A DNA stretch of 64,000 nt, from the NCBI RefSeq assembly GCF_008086045.1, contig NZ_VSEY01000019.1, positions 124,001-188,000 of the forward strand, written 5' to 3'. Positions within the stretch are counted from its first letter, which is position 1, and each line of letters starts with the position of its first letter. The translations under genes and the position numbers were made by a program. The notes under the pieces were generated by a model. That model saw only the letters and a list, made by a program, of their open reading frames with translations. It was not told the origin of the DNA and did no database searches. This stretch comes from Nonomuraea sp. PA05. GTDB taxonomy: Bacteria; Actinomycetota; Actinomycetes; Streptosporangiales; Streptosporangiaceae. Positions 30,322-39,009 of this stretch are shown piece by piece.

Positions 30322-31118
30322 TCCCAGGACGCCAGCAGCCGCAGCGACTCCTCCGTCACCCCGTCCGGCTCGGGGTGCAGCAGGCTGAGCCGCTGACCGC
30401 CGCCGCCCGGCACGTCCAAGGTCTCGTAGCGCAGCGCCAGCTCCCCCACCACGGGATGCCGGAACCGCTTGACGCCGCTGATGCGCTCCTTGACCACCCG
30501 CCCGGCCCACAACACGCGGAAGCGCTCGCTGTGCACGGACAGCTCGCCGATCAGCGAGACCAGCGCGGGATCGCCGGGATGGCGGCCGGTGGCCAGGCGG
30601 AGCTGCCCCACGGTGGCGCGCAGCACCTCCTCGCGGTCGGCGTACAGGTCGCCGGCGTGCAGGAAGTTGTAGCGGGCCAGGTTCGCACCAGGGCGGCACA
30701 GGCCGGGGAAGAGCGCGTCAGCCAGGCGATTCCAGGCCAGCACGTCGAGCCGGTGGCCGGTGACGAGCGCCGGGACCTCGGCGCCGGAGATCCGCTCCAG
30801 CAGCCGGGCCAGCTCGGGCCGCACCCCGCCGGACGGCCTCGGCCTGGGACGCGGGGCGGCCAGGTCGAACAGGTGCGCCCGCTCGGCGTCGCTCAGGCCG
30901 AGCGCCCTGGACAGCGACTCCAGGACGGACGCCGACGGCTGCTCCGTGCGGCCCTGTTCGAGGCGGGGGAGGGACTCGACGCTGATCCCCGCCAGGTCCG
31001 CCAGCTCCTCGCGGCGCAGCCCGCGCACCCGCCTGCGCGACCCGCCGGCCAGCCCGACGTCCTGCGGCGCGACCTCGCTCCTGCGCGCCCGCAGGAACGC
31101 GCCCAGTTCCCTGTTCAC
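30315..31118 (-). CDS. XRE-type regulator of the MmyB family
   Basis: 267 residues from GTG 31118; GTG 31139 would add seven residues. N-terminal HTH with the hallmark FLRARRSEVAPQDVGL, RRRVRGLRREELADLAGISVESLPRLEQGR. The C-terminal half is the MmyB ligand-binding PAS-like domain: VTGHRLDVLAWNRLADALFP, NFLHAGDLYADREEV and ELSVHSERFRVLWAGR. MmyB proteins bind fatty-acid-like ligands and usually control a neighbouring oxidoreductase or hydrolase. Here the divergent neighbour is the dienelactone-hydrolase-like gene, 88 bp away, a common MmyB target position. Confidence 0.85.
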   Translation of the reverse strand: MNRELGAFLRARRSEVAPQDVGLAGGSRRRVRGLRREELADLAGISVESLPRLEQGRTEQPSASVLESLSRALGLSDAERAHLFDLAAPRPRPRPSGGVRPELARLLERISGAEVPALVTGHRLDVLAWNRLADALFPGLCRPGANLARYNFLHAGDLYADREEVLRATVGQLRLATGRHPGDPALVSLIGELSVHSERFRVLWAGRVVKERISGVKRFRHPVVGELALRYETLDVPGGGGQRLSLLHPEPDGVTEESLRLLASWEA

Positions 31119-31206
31119 CCCATCAGTCTGCTGGTTCACGGACGGGCCCAGCCTGTCCCTGCGCGTACCTGGATAGCCGGGATCGTCTACGGGCATGCTG
31201 ATTCCC

Positions 31207-31935
31207 ATGTGCCATTCCACCGACAGCAGGCCGCCCGCACCGCCCGTCCAGGGCGAGGTGGCCTCACACGAGCAGATCGAGCTGACCGCGTCCGACGGCA
31301 ACCGGCTCCTCGCCTACCGGGCCGAGCCCGCGGAGCCGAACGGGCGCAACATGGTGATCCTGCCCGACGTGCGCGGTCTGCACCCCTTCTACATGGACCT
31401 GGCCCAGCGCTTCGCCGAGGCGGGGTTCCGCACGATCGCGATCGACTACTTCGGCCGCACCGCCGGCCTGAGCGTCCGCGACGACGACTTCGACTTCATG
31501 CCGCACGTCCAGCAGGTCACCCTCGAAGGCGCACGGGCCGACGCGCGGGCCGCCGCCGACGCGCTCGGCGGCCCCGTCTTCACGACCGGCTTCTGCATGG
31601 GCGGCGCCCTGTCCTGGTGGCTGGCCGCCGGCGGCAACGGCCTGTCGGGCGGCATCGGCTTCTACGGCGCGCTGCGCTTCATCGAGGCGCCGGAGTCGGG
31701 CCCGGGCGCGCCGCTGCTCCTGCTGCGGGGCGGGGCGGACACGGTGTCCTCGCCGGAGGAGTTCGCCGCGTACGAGGCCGCGCTCGACAGGGCCGGCACC
31801 GAGCACGAGACGCACATCTACGAGGGCGCGCCGCACTCGTTCTTCGACCGCACCTACGGCGAGTGGGCCGAGGCGTGCCAGGACGCCTGGCGGCGGATCC
31901 TGTCGTTCACCGAACGGCACGCTCAGCCCAAATAG
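31207..31935 (+). CDS. Dienelactone hydrolase family protein
   Basis: 242 residues from ATG 31207, which gives the usual N-terminus MCHSTDSRPPAPP; ATG 31195 would add four residues. Nucleophile Cys in TGFCMGGALSWW around residue 128, Asp in RGGADTVSSP and His in GAPHSFFDRTY form the Cys-Asp-His triad of dienelactone hydrolases. Such enzymes cleave enol-lactones of ring-cleavage pathways or other activated esters. No Shine-Dalgarno is visible, so the message may be leaderless. Divergent from the MmyB regulator; its end overlaps the end of the LivG gene by 13 bp. Confidence 0.87.
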   Translation: MCHSTDSRPPAPPVQGEVASHEQIELTASDGNRLLAYRAEPAEPNGRNMVILPDVRGLHPFYMDLAQRFAEAGFRTIAIDYFGRTAGLSVRDDDFDFMPHVQQVTLEGARADARAAADALGGPVFTTGFCMGGALSWWLAAGGNGLSGGIGFYGALRFIEAPESGPGAPLLLLRGGADTVSSPEEFAAYEAALDRAGTEHETHIYEGAPHSFFDRTYGEWAEACQDAWRRILSFTERHAQPK

Positions 31936-32669
31936 GCGGCCCTGACCACGGGATCCTGGCGGACCTCGTCCGGCGTGCCGGTGGCGACGACCTTGCCGAG
32001 GTCCAGCACGACGATCCGGTCGCAGGCGTCCATCACGAACCCCATGTCGTGCTCCACCAGCAGCACGGTCGTGTCCAGGGCCCTGACGACCTCCCCCAGC
32101 CGGGCGGTCTGCCCGGCGTCCAGCCCCGAGGTGGGCTCGTCGAGCAGCAGCACGCGGGGGTGGTCGGCCAGGGCTCTGGCCAGCTCGACGAGGCGGCGCT
32201 GGCCGACGGGGAGCGCGGCGGCGTACGCGTCGCGCAGCTCGGTGAGCCCGCACAGCTCCAGCACTTCGGCCACGCGCTCCTGCCGCTCCCGTTCCAGTCG
32301 CCGCCTGGACGGCCAGCCGGCCAGGTCGGCGGCGAGCCCGCCCCCGCCGCCGTGCCAGTCGAGCGCGGCAAGCACGTTCGCGGCCACGGTGAGCCGCCCG
32401 AACACCTGGGTGCGCTGGAACGTGCGGCGCAGCCCCGCCCTGGCCCGCTTGATCGCCGGAACCCCCGTCACGTCCTGGCCGTCGAGGCGGACGATCCCCT
32501 CGTCCGGCCCGCGCAGCCCCGACACCACGTCGAAGAGCGTGGTCTTGCCCGCCCCGTTCGGCCCGATCACGCCGCAGACCAGGCCCCTCCCGACCTCGAA
32601 CGTCACCCCGTCCAGCGCCCTGACCCCGCCGAACGCCACCGACACGCCCTCCACGGCCAGCATGCTCAC
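31923..32669 (-). CDS. ABC transporter ATP-binding protein, LivG type
   Basis: 248 residues from GTG 32669 (GTGA overlap with the permease fusion). Walker A GPNGAGKTT near residue 38, LRRTFQRTQVFGRLTV (Q-loop region of LivG proteins), signature-like VGQRRLVELARAL in place of LSGGQ, Walker B RVLLLDEPTSGLD and switch His in VEHDMGF. It energises the Liv-type importer encoded by the two upstream genes. Third gene of the operon SBP - LivHMF fusion - LivG behind operator F. Confidence 0.9.
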   Translation of the reverse strand: MSMLAVEGVSVAFGGVRALDGVTFEVGRGLVCGVIGPNGAGKTTLFDVVSGLRGPDEGIVRLDGQDVTGVPAIKRARAGLRRTFQRTQVFGRLTVAANVLAALDWHGGGGGLAADLAGWPSRRRLERERQERVAEVLELCGLTELRDAYAAALPVGQRRLVELARALADHPRVLLLDEPTSGLDAGQTARLGEVVRALDTTVLLVEHDMGFVMDACDRIVVLDLGKVVATGTPDEVRQDPVVRAAYLG

Positions 32670-35257
32670 CGCACCCCCAGGTAGGCGGCGGTCAGCCGCT
32701 CGCTGTCCACCTCGGCCCGCGGCCCCACCCAGGTGACGCGGCCCAGCCGCATGAACGCCACCCGGTCGGCGATCGCCAGCGCCTCGGTGGCCTTCTCCTC
32801 GACGAGCAGCAGCGCGACCCCGCGTTCGCGCAGCTCGGCGAAGACGTCGAAGACCTGCCGCACCACCATCGGCGCCAGCCCGAGCGACGGCTCGTCGGCG
32901 ATCAGCACGCGCGGCGGGCGCACCAGCGCCGGGGCGAGCGTCAGGAGCTGCTGCTCACCGCCGGACAGCGCGCCGGCGAGCACGGTACGGCGCTCGGCCA
33001 GGTGGGGCAGGCGCTCGTAGACGGGCTCGGGGTCGGGCAGCCAGGTGCGCAGGTTCTCCTCGACGGTGAGGCCGGGGAAGACGCCTCTGCCCTCCGGGGC
33101 GAGCAGGATGCCGGCGCGGGCCCTGCGGTGGGCGGGCCAGGCGGTGACGTCCGCGCCGTCCAGCAGGATCCGGCCGGCGGTCACCGGCAGGTCCCCGGCC
33201 GCCGCCGCGCACGTGGTGGACTTGCCCGCGCCGTTCGCGCCGAGCAGCGCGACGACCTCGCCGGGACGCACCTGCAGGTCCACGCCGCGCAGCACGGTCA
33301 CGTCGTCGTACCCGGCGAAGACGCCTTCCAGGGCGAACAGCGCGGGCTCGCGCGGCCCGGCGGGCGACTCCCCGGCGGGCGGCTTCGCGCGGCTGTGGCG
33401 CAGCTCGGCGACCTGGGCGAGCACCCCGTCGGGATGCTTGGCCAGGATCATGCCGCCGAGGCCGAACAGGATGGCGCCGACGTGCGCGGAGACGTCCCAG
33501 GTGGAGAGCACCTCGGGCACGGCGACGGCGATCAGCCCGCCCAGCACCGCCCCGCCGATGCGCCGCACGCCCTGCAGCACCACCACGGCCAGCCACACGA
33601 ACCCGGCGAACGCCGGCAGGTCGGTCGCCGTGATCGACCCCTTGGAGATCGCGAACAGCACCCCGCCGAGCCCGGCGACGGCCGACGCCAGCACGAACAG
33701 CGTGATCTTCGTCCGCGGCGCCGACAGCCCGGACGTCGTGGCCGCCGCCGGGGCCGACCGCACGGCCAGGATCGCCCGTCCGGAAGCCGACCGCTCCAGG
33801 TTCCGCACGAGCAGCGCCACCGCGCCGATCAGCAGGAGCAGCACCACCACCCGCACCCGCGCGTCCGAGGTGTCGGCGAACCCGAACCCCAGCGCCGGGA
33901 TCGACCAGCCGATCGTCCCGTTGCTGAACGCGTCCACCTGGAACAGCACCTGGTCGGCGAGCAGCGCCAGAGCGAGCGTGGCCAGCGTCAGCACCCGCCC
34001 GCCCAGCCGCAGCGCGGGCAGCGCCACCAGCATCCCCACCGCGGCGGCGGCCAGCACGCCCAGCACGATCGCCACGAAGAACGGCAGCCCCGACGCGAAC
34101 GCCCACCCGCAGGTCAGCGCCGCCATGGCGGCGAAGGCGGCCTGCGCCAGGTTCACCATGCCGCCGATCCCTGTCACCACCACGAACGAGCAGAAGATGA
34201 GCGCCAGCACCAGGCCCTGCGCCGCGACGCCCACGTAGTACTCCGGCCCGGTGAACGCGAACACCACCAGCGCCGCCACCCCGGCCGCCCACGGCAGCCT
34301 GCGCCGCCACGGCGGCAGCCCGGCCAGATGGTCCGGCGGCGGCACGTCCTCCGAAGCGCTGCCCGCCACCCGCTCGCGCGACCTGTTCAGCAGCACCAGC
34401 CCGGCGAACAGCAGGATCACCGGCACCGCCGTGCGCAGCCCCGTCACCTCTTCGAGGAAGTCGGTGTAGCCGGCGACCAGGTTCTGCACGACGCCGAGCG
34501 CCAGCCCGGCCGCGAACGTCCACGGGATCGAGCGCAGCCGCCCGAACACCGCCGCCGTCGCCGAGGCGAACAGCAGCACCGTGTACGCGGTCGCGTCCAG
34601 CCCCAGCACCGACACCGCCAGCACTCCCGCCAGACCGGCGAGCCCCGAGCCGAGCATCCAGGCCAGCGCCGACGTGGCGTCCACGTCGATGCCGCGCAGC
34701 GTGGCCAGGCGCCGCCGGTCCACGGAGGCGCGCATGCGCAGGCCGTACGGGGTGTGCCGGATGAACGCCCACAACCCGGCCGCCGCGACCGCCGAGAAGC
34801 AGAACGTGATGAGCTGGTCGCTGTCCAGCCGCACGCCGAGCACGTCGAACGCCTGCGCCGGATGCGGCCCGACGCCGCGCGGCAACGCGGTCGCGTCCGC
34901 CGGAGGCAGCCCCGCCAGGTCCACGACCAGCAGGCCGAGGGCGGGCAGCGCGATCGTCAGCCCGATCGTGGCCACGATCTGCGCCGTCTCGCCCGCCTGC
35001 GCGAGCCCCCTGAACATCGCCTTGTGCAGCACGTAGCCCAGCGCGGGCGCGAACAGCGCCACCGCCAGCAGCGCCGACAGCCACGCGGGCAGCCCGGCCT
35101 GGCCGAGCTGGTAGAACAGCAGGGCCGTCAGGAACCCGATGGCGCCGTGGGCGAAGTTGAACACGCCCGTGGCGGCGTACGAGAGCGTCAGGCCCGAGCC
35201 CATGATCGCGAAGACGGCGCCGGTGACCAGGCCGCTGAGCACGTAGTCCAGGATCAT
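32666..35257 (-). CDS. LivH-LivM-LivF fusion: two permeases and ATPase in one chain
   Basis: 863 residues from ATG 35257 (ATGA overlap with the substrate-binding protein). Residues about 1-290 are a LivH-like permease (YVLSGLVTGAVFAIMGSGLTL), 315-620 a LivM-like permease (FCSFVVVTGIGGMVNLAQAAF, LSAPRTKITLFVLASAVAGLGG) and 640-863 a LivF-like ATPase: Walker A GANGAGKST, signature LSGGEQQLL, Walker B VLIADEPSLGL, switch region LVEEKA with Glu instead of His. The fusion fixes the stoichiometry of one half of the importer. Permease-ATPase fusions of this sort occur in actinobacteria. Substrates of such importers go beyond amino acids and include aromatic and alicyclic acids. Confidence 0.9.
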   Translation of the reverse strand: MILDYVLSGLVTGAVFAIMGSGLTLSYAATGVFNFAHGAIGFLTALLFYQLGQAGLPAWLSALLAVALFAPALGYVLHKAMFRGLAQAGETAQIVATIGLTIALPALGLLVVDLAGLPPADATALPRGVGPHPAQAFDVLGVRLDSDQLITFCFSAVAAAGLWAFIRHTPYGLRMRASVDRRRLATLRGIDVDATSALAWMLGSGLAGLAGVLAVSVLGLDATAYTVLLFASATAAVFGRLRSIPWTFAAGLALGVVQNLVAGYTDFLEEVTGLRTAVPVILLFAGLVLLNRSRERVAGSASEDVPPPDHLAGLPPWRRRLPWAAGVAALVVFAFTGPEYYVGVAAQGLVLALIFCSFVVVTGIGGMVNLAQAAFAAMAALTCGWAFASGLPFFVAIVLGVLAAAAVGMLVALPALRLGGRVLTLATLALALLADQVLFQVDAFSNGTIGWSIPALGFGFADTSDARVRVVVLLLLIGAVALLVRNLERSASGRAILAVRSAPAAATTSGLSAPRTKITLFVLASAVAGLGGVLFAISKGSITATDLPAFAGFVWLAVVVLQGVRRIGGAVLGGLIAVAVPEVLSTWDVSAHVGAILFGLGGMILAKHPDGVLAQVAELRHSRAKPPAGESPAGPREPALFALEGVFAGYDDVTVLRGVDLQVRPGEVVALLGANGAGKSTTCAAAAGDLPVTAGRILLDGADVTAWPAHRRARAGILLAPEGRGVFPGLTVEENLRTWLPDPEPVYERLPHLAERRTVLAGALSGGEQQLLTLAPALVRPPRVLIADEPSLGLAPMVVRQVFDVFAELRERGVALLLVEEKATEALAIADRVAFMRLGRVTWVGPRAEVDSERLTAAYLGVR

Positions 35258-36495
35258 TTGAGCGGCACGTTGTCGAAGCACTTCATGCTCTTGGCCACCT
35301 GGAAGGCGCCGCCCTCCAGCTTGACCAGGGCACCGCAGCCGTTCGGCTCGTCATGGTCCTTCGGGTACTCGATCCGGCCGAAGCCCGCGTTCTCGTACAG
35401 GTACGAGCCGTTGCCCGTCGCCAGGAACTTCTGCCTGGTCAGCTCCTTGCCGGTCCTGTTCAGCATGTCGAGGAAGATGTCGGCCGCCCAGTAGCCGATC
35501 GCCAGGTGCTGGGTGAGCTGCGTGCCGGGGGCGACCTTCTCGACGTCCTGCTTGAGCTTGGCGATCTCGGGGGCGGTGGACTCGAAGGGCTCGAACATGG
35601 GGGCCGCGATCACGCCGTCCAGGGCCTGGGCGCTCGCCTGGTCCTTCAGGATGGCGACGTCGTAGCTGGTGGCGTCCGTCAGCACGCCCTGGTAGCCCGC
35701 CCGCTTGAGCGCCGCGTACAGGCCGACGTTGAACTTCGTCCCGGCGATCACGGAGACGACCACGTCAGGGGGGCCGCCGTCGTCCGACGTCATGATCTTG
35801 TTGACGTACGGCAGCCAGTCGGGCGGCGGGGCGGCCGCCGGCAGGCCGGAGTTCACGCCCGCCAGCGTGAAGCCGGCGGCGGTGAACGACTGCGAGATGG
35901 TCGTGCCGCCGTACTTGCTGCCGCTGGAGTCGGAGGTCTGGACGTAGACGCTCTTGCCCTCCGAGCCGCCCAGCAGGTCGGCCATCTGCCTGCCCCACCA
36001 CGTCTGCGACCCGGCCCCCTGCTTGGGCGCCAGGCAGCCGTTGTAGCCGAAGCCCGTCTTCGTGCCGCACCACTGCGGGCCCGTCGCCCAGCCGAACCAC
36101 GGCACGCCCTGCTGCTCCAGGAACGCGGCGCCGCCGAAGTTGGGGGCGTGCACCGGGACGAGGGCGAACGCCTGGTCCTTCTGTACGAGCTTCTTGGCCG
36201 CCGCGTCGCCCTTGGCCGCGTCCTGCCCGTCGTCCTCGGCGCCGAGGAATTCGATTTTCCTGCCGTGCACGCCGCCCTCGGCGTTGGCCCGCTCGAACCT
36301 GGCCTTCGCCCCCAGTTCGGCGTCCTTGGTGGAGTAGCCGCTGGCGCTGGTCTTGGTCAGCACGCCGCCGATCCTGATCGTCGTGTCGGTGACGCCCTGC
36401 TCCGTTTCGTTCTGCCGGCTGCCTTGTTGTTGTGCCGCGCATCCGGCGGCGGCCAGCACCGCGACCAGCATCGCCGCCGACTTCCTCCGCTTCAT
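35254..36495 (-). CDS. Liv-type ABC substrate-binding lipoprotein
   Basis: 413 residues from ATG 36495, with GGGAGG six bases upstream. Lipoprotein signal KRRKSAAMLVAVLAAAGC with lipobox AAGC. The mature protein is a Peripla_BP_6 fold: IRIGGVLTKTSASGYSTKDAELGAKARFERAN..GGVHGRKIEF is the classical opening (given here in pieces), then HAPNFGGAAFLEQQGVPWFG and FVQTSDSSG-like segments. Four Cys residues in the middle may form disulphides. Anchored outside the membrane, it delivers the ligand to the LivHMF/LivG importer. Being under operator F, its ligand is presumably the growth substrate of the regulon. Confidence 0.88.
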   Translation of the reverse strand: MKRRKSAAMLVAVLAAAGCAAQQQGSRQNETEQGVTDTTIRIGGVLTKTSASGYSTKDAELGAKARFERANAEGGVHGRKIEFLGAEDDGQDAAKGDAAAKKLVQKDQAFALVPVHAPNFGGAAFLEQQGVPWFGWATGPQWCGTKTGFGYNGCLAPKQGAGSQTWWGRQMADLLGGSEGKSVYVQTSDSSGSKYGGTTISQSFTAAGFTLAGVNSGLPAAAPPPDWLPYVNKIMTSDDGGPPDVVVSVIAGTKFNVGLYAALKRAGYQGVLTDATSYDVAILKDQASAQALDGVIAAPMFEPFESTAPEIAKLKQDVEKVAPGTQLTQHLAIGYWAADIFLDMLNRTGKELTRQKFLATGNGSYLYENAGFGRIEYPKDHDEPNGCGALVKLEGGAFQVAKSMKCFDNVPLK

Positions 36496-36534
36496 GACGG
36501 CCTCCCGCACGTCCGGCCCAACTTTCACACTCGG

Positions 36535-36550
36535 CCTAGCGCTCGCTTGG
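36535..36550. promoter_or_regulatory. Regulon operator site F
   Basis: CCTAGCGCTCGCTTGG, 39 bp upstream of the importer operon. It matches site A (minus strand) at 15 of 16 positions. Confidence 0.75.
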
Positions 36551-36605
36551 TTAGCGCGAGCGTAAGTTTCCTCGCCATGGACGTCAACGGGGGTGATCGG
36601 AATTA

Positions 36606-36621
36606 CCGAGCAACCGCTTGT
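36606..36621. promoter_or_regulatory. Possible regulon operator site G
   Basis: CCGAGCAACCGCTTGT fits 11 of the 14 fixed positions of the consensus; the central GC is AA and the last G is T. It lies 32 bp upstream of the alcohol dehydrogenase gene and 55 bp from site F in the same divergent region. Confidence 0.35.
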
Positions 36622-36653
36622 TTGCGACCGATGCCCCGGCTAGCGTGAGTCGC

Positions 36654-37742
36654 ATGCTGATGCGCGCCGCCGTGCTCACCGCGTTCCACGCCCCCATGGA
36701 GTTGCGCGAGGTCGAGATCGCCGACCCCGGCCCCGGCGAGGTCCGCGTCCAGATCAAGGCGTCGGGCGTGTGCGGCTCCGACCTCAAGGCCATCGACGGC
36801 AAGAGCCCCGTCGTCAGCGAACTCCCCTACATCCTGGGCCACGAGAGCAGCGGCGTGGTGGAATCGACCGGCCCCGGCGTCACCACCCTCCAACCGGGCG
36901 ACCACGTCATCATCGCCATGAACGGCCCCTGCGGCCGCTGCCGCCCCTGCGCCTCCGGCCGCTTCCACCTCTGCACGGGCCCCAGCCGCCTGCCCACCAT
37001 CATGGGCGGCCTGCCCCGCATCACCCTGGACGGCACGGAGGTCCGCCGCTTCATCGGCATCGGCTCCTTCGCCGAGTACGCCGTCATCCCCGAACCCATG
37101 TGCGTAAAAATCCCGAAATCCCTCCCCTTCGACGCCATGTGCCTCCTCGCCTGCGGCGTCATCACCGGCGTCGGCGCCGTCCTCAACGTCGCCCAGGTCC
37201 CCCCAGGCGCCACCGTCCTCGTGGTCGGCTGCGGCGGCGTAGGCCTCAACGTCATCCAGGGCGCACTCCTGGCGGGCGCCACCACGATCATCGCCGCCGA
37301 CGTCGCCGACCAGAAACTCAAACAAGCCGAACGCCTCGGCGCCACCCACACCCTCCTCGCCACCGACCTCCCCCGCCAGGTCTCAGACGTGGTCCGGGGC
37401 GGCGTCGACTACGCCTTCGACGCCACAGGCGCCCCCGGCGTCCTCGCCCAAGCCTTCGCCTCCACCCAGCCCGGCGGCACCACGGTCATGGTCGGCAGCC
37501 CCCCAGCAGGCCAGCCCATGCAACTCGACACAGGCCTCCTCTTCGCCTCCCGCCGCCTGATGGGCACCCAGGGCGGCGACTCCTCCCCCGCCCACGACCT
37601 CCCGATGCTGGCCGCCCAGTACGTACAGGGCCGCCTGGACCTCAACGCGCTGATCTCGGAACGCCTCCCCCTCGACCAACTCAACGACGGCGTCGAACAC
37701 GTCCGCCAAGGCACCGTCGCCCGAACCGTCATCACCTTCTAA
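36654..37742 (+). CDS. Zinc-dependent alcohol dehydrogenase (MDR family)
   Basis: 362 residues from ATG 36654 (ATG 36660 possible). Catalytic zinc ligands: Cys in GVCGSD and the His-Glu of GHESSG. Structural zinc lobe CGRCRPCASGRFHLC is complete. NAD-binding VVGCGGVGLNVIQGA with Asp in AADVAD indicates NAD. This is the class III-like/ThrDH-type arrangement that oxidises primary or secondary alcohols. It is divergent from the importer operon, with operators F and perhaps G between, and is the last gene of the catabolic region. The last third uses more CCA/CCC and TCC codons than its neighbours. Confidence 0.88.
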   Translation: MLMRAAVLTAFHAPMELREVEIADPGPGEVRVQIKASGVCGSDLKAIDGKSPVVSELPYILGHESSGVVESTGPGVTTLQPGDHVIIAMNGPCGRCRPCASGRFHLCTGPSRLPTIMGGLPRITLDGTEVRRFIGIGSFAEYAVIPEPMCVKIPKSLPFDAMCLLACGVITGVGAVLNVAQVPPGATVLVVGCGGVGLNVIQGALLAGATTIIAADVADQKLKQAERLGATHTLLATDLPRQVSDVVRGGVDYAFDATGAPGVLAQAFASTQPGGTTVMVGSPPAGQPMQLDTGLLFASRRLMGTQGGDSSPAHDLPMLAAQYVQGRLDLNALISERLPLDQLNDGVEHVRQGTVARTVITF

Positions 37743-38099
37743 AAGCACGGTCCTCACAAGCGGGCGCTACGCGCCAATCGAGGGCTCGGGCCCCTGCCTC
37801 CCAGGGGCTCCGCCCCTTCGACCCCGCAACTGCTCGGTCCTCGCTGATCGCTCGGGCGTCCTTCCAAACCCAGCCCGCCCCAATCCCATTTACCGGGCTG
37901 GCCGTTGGGAGCCCGCCCCGAAGACAACGGGACTTCGCCTTCGGCTCGGGCTGCGCCTATCCGCGGCTCGCGGCTTCGCCGCAAGCCCCGGGGCGAGAGG
38001 GCTTTCCAGCCCCCTCGCGCTCCCCCGAGCCGTCACCAGCTCCCCCTCAGAGGCACATCCACCCATCACCATGGCCTACTGAGTTGCCCGTTGCCTGAG
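37743..38099. other. Non-coding gap with hairpins and dispersed-repeat-like sequence
   Basis: No credible gene. CCCCTG-CCTCC-CAGGGG (37791-37807) is a strong hairpin that may end the dehydrogenase transcript, without a T-run. The rest is made of short GC-rich arcs (GGGCTCCGCCCC-like, CTTCGCCTTCGG, CGGCTTCGCCG). The 15-mer CCGTTGGGAGCCCGC near 37905 recurs near 39769, again downstream of a gene, so this is probably a family of dispersed intergenic repeats. Confidence 0.5.
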
Positions 38100-38906
38100 T
38101 CACTCCGCTGAGAGGCCAGACCCGCGAGCGCCCGCCCGATAGCGGCCCGGAGTCGTCCCCATGACGTTGCTGAACGCCGCGATGAAACTGCTGGGATTGG
38201 CCCACCCGCAGGCATACGCGGTCTGAGTGGTGTCATGACCATCGCCGAGAAGCACGAGCGCATGGTAGATACGCAGTTGCGTGCGCCACTCATAGAAGGT
38301 CATGCCGAGCTCATCACGAAACAGGCGGCTGAGAGTGCGTGCACTGGCTCCGATCGCCTTCCCCAGTTCGGCCAGCGTGGCGTTCTCCGCAGGATTCTCG
38401 TCCAACATCCTGGCGACGGCCCGCAGCCGGTCGTCCCGTGGCTCCGGCAGGTGCAGCGCCTGCTCGTGCGCTTCGCGGAGCTCATCGACAAGCACGCGAA
38501 GCAGGCGCGAGCGCGCAGAGCGGCTGTAAGCAGGCGCGGTGTCGTCGTAGTTGCCAGGGCCGGTCAGGGCGAGCAGGACCTCGCGGGCGAGGCCGGAGGC
38601 CAGGAACACGGCGGGACGGTCGGGGATGAGCCGGGCGAGGGACGGCGCGAGAAAGACGATCCGCATGTCCGTGTCGCCATGGGCGCGGTGCTGGTGAGTG
38701 AACCCGGCGGGCGTCCAGGCAACCCGGTTGGCCGGAACGATCGACGTGCCGCGCTCGGTGTGCACGGTCAGGACGCCACTGGCCGCGTACACCAGGTGTC
38801 CTCTTGCGTGCGTCTGCGCTGGGCTCGTCTCGCCGGAGGGCCAGAGGTGACGCCCGCCGGAGGGCCACAGGTGCGACGTCTGACGAGGTTGGCGGCGAAA
38901 GGGCAT
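38100..38906 (-). CDS. AraC-family regulator
   Basis: 268 residues from ATG 38906. The N-terminal cupin-like domain starts with HLVYAASGVLTVHTERGTSIVPANRVAWTPAG (shown in part: metal-free cupin strand pattern), and the C-terminal double HTH is typical: LAELGKAIGASARTLSRLFR, then TQTAYACGWANPSSFIAAFSNVMGTTPGRYR in pieces. This domain order is that of AraC_binding (cupin_6-like) regulators. It is divergent from the hydrolase at 39010; the 103-bp gap contains the direct repeat CGGTAGC at 38922 and 38970, possible half-sites. GC content is a little below the catabolic region. Confidence 0.85.
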   Translation of the reverse strand: MPFRRQPRQTSHLWPSGGRHLWPSGETSPAQTHARGHLVYAASGVLTVHTERGTSIVPANRVAWTPAGFTHQHRAHGDTDMRIVFLAPSLARLIPDRPAVFLASGLAREVLLALTGPGNYDDTAPAYSRSARSRLLRVLVDELREAHEQALHLPEPRDDRLRAVARMLDENPAENATLAELGKAIGASARTLSRLFRDELGMTFYEWRTQLRIYHALVLLGDGHDTTQTAYACGWANPSSFIAAFSNVMGTTPGRYRAGARGSGLSAE

Positions 38907-39009
38907 CGGTTGGCATCTTATCGGTAGCAAGCCAAACCCAGCGCTGGCGAGACTTGCCTGCATGCGAAGCGGTAGCCGACCGGACCGCTCGCGACCGAAG
39001 GAGAGACAC

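Noticed and set aside
7970..37742. Polyketide or peptide antibiotic cluster
   Set aside because: P450, ligases and SDRs occur, but there is no PKS, NRPS, carrier-protein or terpene synthase gene.
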